28,535 nucleotides of DNA, taken from positions 1 to 28,535 of the forward strand of contig CAZDLX010000028.1 in the NCBI GenBank assembly GCA_964506005.1. Reading direction: 5' to 3'. The translations under genes were made by a program, and so were the position numbers. Numbering within the stretch: position 1 is the first letter of the stretch; every line of letters begins with the position of its first letter. Below the pieces are notes generated by a model. That model saw nothing but the letters and a program-made list of their open reading frames with translations. It was not told where the DNA came from and did not search any database. This document shows positions 23,090 to 28,535 of the stretch, piece after piece. The stretch comes from UBA3940 sp964506005. GTDB lineage: Bacteria; Chloroflexota; Anaerolineae; Aggregatilineales; UBA3940.

Positions 23090-23917
23090 TTACCATCCTG
23101 CGGCATAGAAGCCGAGATACTCGGCCAGGTGGGTACGCCAGTATTCCTGCGTGTGATCGCCGCGCCGGCGCTCGTAGACATGCGCCACGTTGCGCAGCAG
23201 CAGTGCGCGGTGGAGCTCCTGCACCGGGTCGTTGTGCTCGTCCTGCCGCCCGCAGTCGAGATAGATGCGCGGCTGTTCGGCAGGATCGAGACGCCGGGCA
23301 AGCTGGATCGGGTCGCGCTCGGCAAAGGCGAGCGGGTCGCCCAGGCCGAAGATCCACGGTGGGCCGAGCCGTTCCCCGTCGAACAGCACCGGGGAGTGGA
23401 TGCCGACGGCACTGAACACGTGCGGGTGTGTGAAGGCGAGCACCGCAGCACCCGCCGCGCCCATTCCGATGCCCGCAATCACGCGGTGAGGACGCCTCGC
23501 CTGCACCTTGAGGCGGTGCTCGACGAGCGGGATCACGTCGTCGAGCACGTAGTCGCCGTAGTCGCCGTAGCCCTCCATCGCCCCCGCGAAGAAGTCAGGG
23601 TCGAGCTGGAGCATCAGGCTGAAGTCGCCGCCAGCATCCTCGGCGTTGACGAAGAAGCTCTTATCGCCCTGCGGCATCACGGCGATGAACGGCGGCAGCG
23701 TCCCGACCTGGATCAGGTGGTCGGCGATGGTGTGCAGGCGCAGCGTCTTCGTCCAGAACAGCTCATCCTCGCCCCAGGGATGCAGCAGATACACCACCGG
23801 GTACAGGCGGCTCTCCGTGTGGTAGCCGGGAGGCAGATAGACGTGCAGGCGCATGGGCTTGAGCAGCGCCAGACTGTGGAAGGTTAGGTTGGTCAGGCGA
23901 CCACCCGGTTCGTGCAT
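23090..23917 (-). CDS. Esterase-D/antigen-85-like protein lacking the nucleophile serine (275 aa)
   Basis: The alpha/beta-hydrolase fold of the esterase-D type is visible: LHVYLPPGYHTES (24-36), YPVVYLLHPWGEDE (39-52), LPPFIAVMPQGD (74-85), FVLDD-like DDVIPLVEHRL (126-136), the strand YLDCGRQDEHND (219-230) and the terminal RGDHTQEYW with H255. The nucleophile elbow, normally GxSxG (IAGxSMGG), reads IAGIGMGAAG: Gly151 (codon GGA) replaces Ser. The acid and His positions are kept. The protein may have lost hydrolysis and serve in binding. GAGGT lies 5 nt before the ATG at 23917. No signal peptide is seen. It precedes and nearly touches the CapA-like gene. Confidence 0.87.
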   Translation of the reverse strand: MHEPGGRLTNLTFHSLALLKPMRLHVYLPPGYHTESRLYPVVYLLHPWGEDELFWTKTLRLHTIADHLIQVGTLPPFIAVMPQGDKSFFVNAEDAGGDFSLMLQLDPDFFAGAMEGYGDYGDYVLDDVIPLVEHRLKVQARRPHRVIAGIGMGAAGAAVLAFTHPHVFSAVGIHSPVLFDGERLGPPWIFGLGDPLAFAERDPIQLARRLDPAEQPRIYLDCGRQDEHNDPVQELHRALLLRNVAHVYERRRGDHTQEYWRTHLAEYLGFYAAGW

Positions 23918-24087
23918 CCAGACCTCGGAACTTGGTGCGGTTTATTCTGGGCGAACGGCCCACGCGAAGTGTACCACAGCCCGGAGAAGCCGTCAGCAAG
24001 GGGGTGCGATGCACTCTGCCGCTATGCGTGTCTGCTCAGGGTGACTGGTAGCCAGCCTACCACCCCCTCTGCCGGCGCGAAGCGTCG

Positions 24088-24283
24088 CCCCTCACCCCGA
24101 CCCTGAGGCGATTGCATCGCCTCAAGCCCACCCTCACTCCGGCACGCAAGCGTGCTTGCGGCCCGGACGCTGCGCGTCCTGCCGCCTGGGGCGAGGGGGC
24201 CACGCTCGCCGGGGACCCAACTGGCCCCTTCTCCCCTGGTGGGAGAAGGGTGAGCCGAGCGAAGCTCGGGTCGGGATGAGGGG
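24088..24283. repeat. MITE-like palindromic repeat, copy C (196 bp)
   Basis: Terminal inverted repeats CCCCTCACCCCGACCC (24088-24103) and GGGTCGGGATGAGGGG (24268-24283) match at 15 of 16 positions. The core palindrome is at 24102-24126. Compared with copy B it has an extra GC-rich insert that holds its own palindrome, GCACGC/GCGTGC (24142-24155), and pairs such as GGACGC/GCGTCC. The right half (CACGCTCGCC...CTTCTCCCC...GGGAGAAGG) is almost identical to copy B. Confidence 0.85.
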
Positions 24284-24323
24284 CCTCCGTGTTCTGCACA
24301 CAACCTCCTGTCTGAATGCTGCG

Positions 24324-24338
24324 TATACTGGTTATGAT
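24324..24338 (+). promoter_or_regulatory. Possible -10 region of the LiaF-like gene
   Basis: TATACT (24324-24329) and TATGAT (24333-24338) each match the -10 consensus at five and four or more positions, 30-45 nt before the start codon. No good -35 hexamer is seen at the right distance. Confidence 0.3.
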
Positions 24339-24367
24339 ACTCGTGTGTAGAAACTGGAGAAGAGACG

Positions 24368-25168
24368 ATGAGAGGTAGCGGCGTATTCTGGGGACTGGTT
24401 CTCCTGCTCGTCGGCGGCCTGCTGCTGCTCGCCAACTTGGGCATTGTGACTTTTAACTTCTGGCAGATCCTGTGGCCCGCCTTTCTGATCCTGCTTGGCC
24501 TGTGGATCCTGCTGGGTGTCAGCCGGGGCTGGCACCGTGTTGAGGCGGAGCACGTCGCCGTGCCGCTGGCCGGCGCGGAGCAGGCGCGCATCGTGATCAA
24601 TCACGGGGCGGGTGCGGCTCGCCTGCGTGGAGTAACCGAGCCCGGTCAGCTCATGATCGGCGACTTCGGCGGGGGGCTGGATTACCGCTCCTGGCGCGAG
24701 GGTACCGTGCAGCATCTCAAGATGGAGATGTCGGGCGACGGGTTCCCCGGGGTATTTGTATTCCCGTGGACGAGCGGGCTGGGCTGGCAGTTCGCGCTGT
24801 CGCGGGAAGTGCCGATCAGCCTCAAGCTGGACGGTGGAGCTGGCACCGTTGACCTTGACATGCTGGATTTGCGCGTCACCGACCTGACCATCGACGGCGG
24901 CGTCGGCACCGTGACGCTCACCATGCCGGCGCGCGCCGGGCATACCCGCGCCCGCGTCGAGGGCGGGGTCGGCACGGTGCTCATCCGCATCCCGGAGGGC
25001 GTCGCCGCACAGATCGAGGTGGAAGGCGGCCTGGGCTCGATCAACGTGAATCGGGACCACTTCACGCAGGTAGGGGACCACGCCTACCGCTCGCCGGGTT
25101 ACGACACGGCGGAGAACAAGCTCGACCTGTTCGTCGAGGGCGGAGTCGGCACGGTGACAGTTAACTAG
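24368..25168 (+). CDS. LiaF-like membrane protein with GGxGTV repeats (266 aa)
   Basis: Two N-terminal helices (about 5-27 and 33-51, with FWQILWPAFLILLGLWILL) match the DUF5668/LiaF transmembrane domain. The remainder is a beta-rich cytoplasmic domain. It carries a repeated motif: GGAGTV (156-161), GGVGTV (177-182), GGVGTV (199-204), GGLGSI (220-225) and GGVGTV (258-263), with a spacing of 21-22 residues and one longer gap, typical of beta-solenoid-like DUF2154/DUF4097 folds. GGAG lies 8 nt before the ATG. In Firmicutes LiaF inhibits the LiaRS envelope-stress system; here no kinase or regulator is adjacent, so its partner is unknown. Confidence 0.88.
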   Translation: MRGSGVFWGLVLLLVGGLLLLANLGIVTFNFWQILWPAFLILLGLWILLGVSRGWHRVEAEHVAVPLAGAEQARIVINHGAGAARLRGVTEPGQLMIGDFGGGLDYRSWREGTVQHLKMEMSGDGFPGVFVFPWTSGLGWQFALSREVPISLKLDGGAGTVDLDMLDLRVTDLTIDGGVGTVTLTMPARAGHTRARVEGGVGTVLIRIPEGVAAQIEVEGGLGSINVNRDHFTQVGDHAYRSPGYDTAENKLDLFVEGGVGTVTVN

Positions 25169-25181
25169 GCCGGGCGGGGGT

Positions 25182-26327
25182 TTAATCGAGCGCGTGCGGC
25201 GCGACCTTCTCGTAGACGCCCAGCGTCCTGATCGCCGTGCGAGTCCACGAGAACTCGGCAGCGCGCTCAAGGCCTTTCTCGCGCAGCTCCTGCGCCATCT
25301 CGGGCTGGTTGAGCGTCGCCAGGATAGCGCCTGCCATCTGCCGGGCGTCGTCCGGCGGCACGAGGAAGCCCGCCCCGCCGACGACCTCCGGCAGCGAGGC
25401 CGCATCCGCCGCCACAACCGGCGTGCCGCAGCTCATGGCCTCCAGCAGCGGCAGGCCAAAACCCTCGTAGCGCGAGGGGAACACGAAGCACGAAGCCATC
25501 CGGTACAGCGCCGGGGCGTCGCCCTCGTCCACCCAGCCGATGGCCCGCACGGTGTCGCGCAGGTTCATCGCCTCGACGAGCCCCGCCACGTCGATAAAGC
25601 GGGGCGACTCCTTCTCAGGCAGCCGCCCGGCGAGCACCAACGGCACGTCGTCGCCCAGCGCGTCGCGCACGTAGGTATACGCCTTCAGCAGCGTCTGCAC
25701 ATTCTTGCGGATGTCGTAGCCGCCCAGGTACAGCACGTACCGTTCGGGCAGGCTGTACCTGCCGCGGACGGCGGTGTTGACGAGCTCTGTGGAGCGCGGG
25801 TGGTACTGCTCGCCCGCGGCGAGCGGGATGGCGAAGACTCGCTCCGCCGGCAGGCCGAGGTGCGCCAGAATATCGGCCTGCGACGCCTCGGAGTCAGTGA
25901 TGACCGCCGCCGCACCGCGCGCCGAGGCTGCGACCAGGCTGGTGTACAGCCGCGCCGCCAGCCCGCCCCGGTAGGCGGGCAGCAGCAGTGGGATCAGGTC
26001 GTGCACCGTCACGATGATCGGTGCGGGGCTGCGCAGCGGGCCGCCCCAGTAAGGCACGTGCGCAATATCCGCGCGGGCCCGCGCCACCGCCTGCGGGAAG
26101 CTGCTCTGCTCAAACCGGACTTTCGCCAGGTGCCCTCGCCCGCGCAGCGCGACCCGCTCGACGCTCACCGACTCGCCCGGCGGCTCGACCTCCCAGCCTT
26201 CCGGCACGACCAGCGTGATCTGCAGGCGCGGCGCGACCCCAGCAAGCGTGGTGACAAGCCGCCGCAGGTACTGCCCGCTGCCCGTGTCGGGGCGGTTCCA
26301 GAACCAGCCGTTCAGCGCGACGCGCAC
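25182..26327 (-). CDS. Glycosyltransferase family 4 (GT-B fold, 381 aa)
   Basis: The N-terminal donor/acceptor half has VRVALNGWFW, TGSGQYLRRL (15-24) and IIVTVHDLIPLLLP (104-117). The C-terminal half has YVLYLGGYDIRKNVQTLL (197-214) and the nucleotide-sugar motif FPSRYEGFGLPLLEAMSCGT, with E288 and E296 forming the EX7E pair. These are retaining glycosyltransferases that use a nucleotide sugar, often for polysaccharide building. The start is a GTG at 26327, 8 nt after the stop of the small membrane protein, with only a poor ribosome binding site, so translation is probably coupled. The GalE gene upstream could provide UDP-galactose, which is inference. Confidence 0.93.
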   Translation of the reverse strand: MRVALNGWFWNRPDTGSGQYLRRLVTTLAGVAPRLQITLVVPEGWEVEPPGESVSVERVALRGRGHLAKVRFEQSSFPQAVARARADIAHVPYWGGPLRSPAPIIVTVHDLIPLLLPAYRGGLAARLYTSLVAASARGAAAVITDSEASQADILAHLGLPAERVFAIPLAAGEQYHPRSTELVNTAVRGRYSLPERYVLYLGGYDIRKNVQTLLKAYTYVRDALGDDVPLVLAGRLPEKESPRFIDVAGLVEAMNLRDTVRAIGWVDEGDAPALYRMASCFVFPSRYEGFGLPLLEAMSCGTPVVAADAASLPEVVGGAGFLVPPDDARQMAGAILATLNQPEMAQELREKGLERAAEFSWTRTAIRTLGVYEKVAPHALD

Positions 26328-26334
26328 CGCAGGC

Positions 26335-26697
26335 TCACACCAGATTCGCCAGGGCGATGATAAAGACCACCACCCCGGCGATCATGCGCAGCAGTGCCGC
26401 CTGATTCGCGGACTCGCCGCTCGCCTTGCCCACGAACCAGCGATCCACGGTGGCCCGCAGCGGCGGAAAGGCCGAGGCGAACACGACCACCCCGATAAGG
26501 CCGAGCGCCCAGCGCCAGCCGAAAAGCGCGCCGAGGAACAGCAGCACCCCCGCGATCAGCACGACGAACTGCATCATGCGGGCGGGCAGCGGCTCGCTGG
26601 CTGGCTTCGTCGAGCGCGTGCGCTTCGGTTTGCTCTTGCTGCTCGCCGAGCGTCCGCTGCTCGTCGTCTTACGCTTGGTCGTCGGTTTGGTAGCCAT
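26335..26697 (-). CDS. Small membrane protein with a highly basic N-terminus (120 aa)
   Basis: The first 40 residues are very rich in Lys, Arg, Ser and Thr (TKRKTTSSGRSASSKSKPKR) and likely disordered in the cytoplasm. Three hydrophobic stretches follow: about 42-58, 60-80 and 100-119. The middle part (WRWALGLIGVVVFASAFPPLR) recalls small YgaP/DUF2892-type membrane proteins, but the match is weak and I do not name a family. AGGA lies 9 nt before the ATG at 26697. Its 5' end overlaps the galE 3' end by 29 nt, in a different frame. Length and codon use look like a real gene. Confidence 0.75.
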   Translation of the reverse strand: MATKPTTKRKTTSSGRSASSKSKPKRTRSTKPASEPLPARMMQFVVLIAGVLLFLGALFGWRWALGLIGVVVFASAFPPLRATVDRWFVGKASGESANQAALLRMIAGVVVFIIALANLV

Positions 26698-27676
26698 GCG
26701 GATGTGTCCTGTGCCACGCCCAGGCCGTGGCGATGATGTCCCGAAGCTCGGGGTAGCGGGGCTCCCAGCCGAGCTCCGCCCGGACTCGGTCCGAGCTGGC
26801 GATCAACGTCGGCGCGTCGCCGGGACGGCGGTCTGTCTCAATGACGGGGATGGGATGGCCGGTCACCTCGCGGGCGACCTCGATTACCTGCCGGTTGCTG
26901 TAGCCATGCCCGTTCCCCAGGTTTAACGTCAGCGATGTGTGCGTGTCGAGCGCCCGGAGCGCCAGCAGGTGCGCGGCGGCCAGGTCGTCGATGTGAATGT
27001 AATCGCGGATGCAGGTGCCATCCGGCGTGTCGTAGTCGGTGCCGAACAGGTACAGGTGCTCGCGCTGGCCCAGCGCGACCTGCAGCGTCAGCGGGATCAG
27101 GTGGCTCTCAGGCCGGTGGGCCTCCCCGCGCACCGGCAGGCCCGCCTCGTCCAGCATCGCGCCACAGGCGTTGAAGTAGCGCAGGGCGGCGTAGCGCAGC
27201 CCGTAGACCTCGTGATACCAGCGCAGCATCCGCTCGATCATGAGCTTCGTCTCGGCGTAGACGTTGCTCGGGCCGGTGGGGTCGTCCTCGGTAAGCGGCC
27301 CGTCCTTGCTGGCGTACACGCCCGCCGTTGACGAGAATACGATGCGCCCCACGCCGCGCGACGCCATCACGTCGAGCAGGTTGATAGCATTCGCCGTGTT
27401 GTTGCGGAAGTACTTGCCGGGCTTCTGCATCGACTCGCCCGCCTCGATGAAGGCGGCGAAGTGCATCACCGCCTCAGGCCGGAACGTGTCGAACGCGCCT
27501 GCCAGCGCATCACAATCGGCGAGGTCCCCCTGCACGAACGCCGCATCCTCGGGCACCGCCTCGCGGTAGCCGCTCACCAGGCTGTCGAATACCAGCACTT
27601 CGTGACCCGCACTCAGCAGGTGCGCGGTCGTCGCCGAGCCAATGTACCCGGCTCCACCTACAACCAGTACGCGCAT
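26669..27676 (-). CDS. galE: UDP-glucose 4-epimerase GalE (335 aa)
   Basis: This NAD-dependent SDR enzyme interconverts UDP-glucose and UDP-galactose. It has the NAD-binding motif VVGGAGYIGS (G7, G10, G13), the catalytic set SST (115-117), Y140 and K144 in SNVYAETK, and the GalE-typical FNACGA, IRDYIHIDDLA and NLGNGHGYSNRQV segments. The length is normal for bacterial GalE. AGGAG lies 5 nt before the ATG at 27676. It sits 38 bp after the phospholipase C-like gene and overlaps the next gene. With the GT4 gene downstream it points to polysaccharide or glycolipid synthesis. Confidence 0.96.
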   Translation of the reverse strand: MRVLVVGGAGYIGSATTAHLLSAGHEVLVFDSLVSGYREAVPEDAAFVQGDLADCDALAGAFDTFRPEAVMHFAAFIEAGESMQKPGKYFRNNTANAINLLDVMASRGVGRIVFSSTAGVYASKDGPLTEDDPTGPSNVYAETKLMIERMLRWYHEVYGLRYAALRYFNACGAMLDEAGLPVRGEAHRPESHLIPLTLQVALGQREHLYLFGTDYDTPDGTCIRDYIHIDDLAAAHLLALRALDTHTSLTLNLGNGHGYSNRQVIEVAREVTGHPIPVIETDRRPGDAPTLIASSDRVRAELGWEPRYPELRDIIATAWAWHRTHPHGYQTDDQA

Positions 27677-27714
27677 AATCGCTCCTGAAACCTAACGATG
27701 ATGAATGCTCCTGG

Positions 27715-28485
27715 CTAACCATTCGGCGCAGCCAGCGGTGCCCAGTAACGGCTCACTGCGGCTTCGGCCTGCTGCGCCGTCTGCACCTCGAAGGCGGCCA
27801 GCTGCGCGCGGGGGATCAGCTCGAACACTTCCGCCGCCATCCGCTCCTCGGAGAGCACGATGCTCTCCAGATCGGCCTCGCTCAGCCCGGTCGAGCGGGC
27901 GAACATACGGGAGAGCAGCCGCGGGCCGCCCTGCCGGATGGTCGAGACGACGTAGTCTCGCCAACCCCGCAGGTGTTCGTCAGCCGCGAAGGGGAGCCAA
28001 CCGTGCGGCTCCGCCTCGCCGAGCAGCTCGACCGCCCTCGGCGGCAAACGCTCGGCGGCCTGGTACTCCAGATACGTCATCAGCAGGCCGTACAGCCGCC
28101 AGTTGGGATGTCCCGGCCCCCACTGAAGCCCCTCGACGAACAGCCCTTCCATCACCACGACTTCGACCCACGTCTCGTCCATGATCAGGTGGGTCAGGTA
28201 GCCGCCGACGAATGCCGCCTGCTCGTGCCCCAGCGCGGCGGAATCGGCCAGCACAGGCCAGGCCGCAAACAGCGCATCGTGGCCCGGCTGCTCGCCGGTT
28301 GGGATGTCAAAAAAGTGTGTCTCCTCGCGGAGCTGCCCGCTGACAACGCGCACGTCGGGCGCGACGGCTCCGAGCAGCAGGGCAGACTGCACGTGCTCCT
28401 CGCCCAACCAAGGGAAAGCCGCCTGCAGCGGCGGCCGGGCCAGCAGCGACCACACAGCGGCCAGATGGGTCTGGGAGTTGGGCAT
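27715..28485 (-). CDS. Zinc-dependent phospholipase C-like protein (256 aa)
   Basis: The pattern is that of the PF00882 zinc-dependent phospholipase C-like domain: SQTHLAAVWSLL with H7, LLLGAVAPDVR with D44, THFFD with H57 and GGYLTHLIMDETW with H100 and D103. In the family these residues bind zinc ions. No signal peptide is visible, so many such bacterial proteins may be cytoplasmic hydrolases of unknown substrate rather than secreted lipases. The ATG at 28485 has only a weak ribosome binding site (GCGG). It is the first visible gene of a minus-strand run with galE. Substrate unknown. Confidence 0.85.
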   Translation of the reverse strand: MPNSQTHLAAVWSLLARPPLQAAFPWLGEEHVQSALLLGAVAPDVRVVSGQLREETHFFDIPTGEQPGHDALFAAWPVLADSAALGHEQAAFVGGYLTHLIMDETWVEVVVMEGLFVEGLQWGPGHPNWRLYGLLMTYLEYQAAERLPPRAVELLGEAEPHGWLPFAADEHLRGWRDYVVSTIRQGGPRLLSRMFARSTGLSEADLESIVLSEERMAAEVFELIPRAQLAAFEVQTAQQAEAAVSRYWAPLAAPNG

Positions 28486-28535
28486 AGTACCGCATTCTAC
28501 CCCAAGCCGGGCGCTGTCTTCAAACGCGGGAGCCC

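Larger units (their letters stand above)
23918..24367. other. Divergent intergenic region with repeat copy C
   Basis: This 450-base gap separates the minus-strand esterase-like gene and the plus-strand LiaF-like gene. Repeat copy C fills 24088-24283. The bases from 23918 to 24087 hold the esterase promoter region but no clear boxes. The bases after 24283 contain the likely promoter of the LiaF-like gene. No gene is seen. Confidence 0.6.

Noticed and set aside
532..24283. A CRISPR array made of the repeated palindromes
   Set aside because: The copies are single, kilobases apart and without regular spacers.

Overview
The window is GC-rich DNA from a bacterial chromosome. It has dense, mostly minus-strand operons with many 1-13 nt gene overlaps (ATGA, GTGA, TGATG). 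Several features point to Chloroflexota (Anaerolineae/Caldilineae-like): lipoproteins with Thr/Pro linkers, a DUF2723 membrane glycosyltransferase, a CapA-type lipoprotein, LiaF-like and FxLyD-like proteins, and short GC-rich palindromic repeats between genes. This placement is an inference from gene content, because the window holds no rRNA or other phylogenetic marker.

Left part (1-14123, all minus strand, read from right to left). A soluble GAF-domain histidine kinase and a NarL-type response regulator (ending in a clear intrinsic terminator) precede a long respiratory gene cluster. Its first gene is a Tat-exported molybdo/tungsto-bis-PGD oxidoreductase of the acetylene-hydratase/thiosulfate-polysulfide-reductase branch. 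It is followed by a four-cluster ferredoxin subunit (DmsB/PsrB type), a DmsC-like membrane anchor, a TorD-like chaperone, a small lipoprotein, a GT87-like membrane mannosyltransferase, a NapG-like ferredoxin, a NapH-like polyferredoxin, a DUF2064 glycosyltransferase-like protein, a DPM-type GT2 and a second membrane polyferredoxin. A partial P-loop NTPase lies at the left edge. Together these look like a quinone-linked respiratory complex of unknown substrate, with two extra membrane Fe-S modules and an embedded polyprenyl-phosphate-sugar glycosylation set. This is the most interesting unit in the window.

Middle part (14318-21038). Two plus-strand genes overlap: an APH-fold phosphotransferase with an altered catalytic loop, and a nucleoside hydrolase. 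A minus-strand trio follows: a SAM methyltransferase that seems to start at CTG, an FxLyD-like lipoprotein and a PP2C phosphatase. A divergent DUF2723 membrane glycosyltransferase is next.

Right part (21039-28535). A minus-strand pair encodes an esterase-fold protein lacking its serine nucleophile and a CapA-like lipoprotein. Then come a plus-strand LiaF-like membrane protein with GGxGTV repeats and a minus-strand run of a zinc-dependent phospholipase C-like protein, GalE, a small basic membrane protein and a GT4 glycosyltransferase. The last run suggests cell-envelope polysaccharide work.

Three copies of a MITE-like palindromic repeat (532-624, 21084-21237, 24088-24283), a different four-hairpin element (7274-7400) and a large hairpin (7443-7498) sit in the intergenic gaps. 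I saw no tRNA, rRNA, CRISPR array, transposase or integrase.
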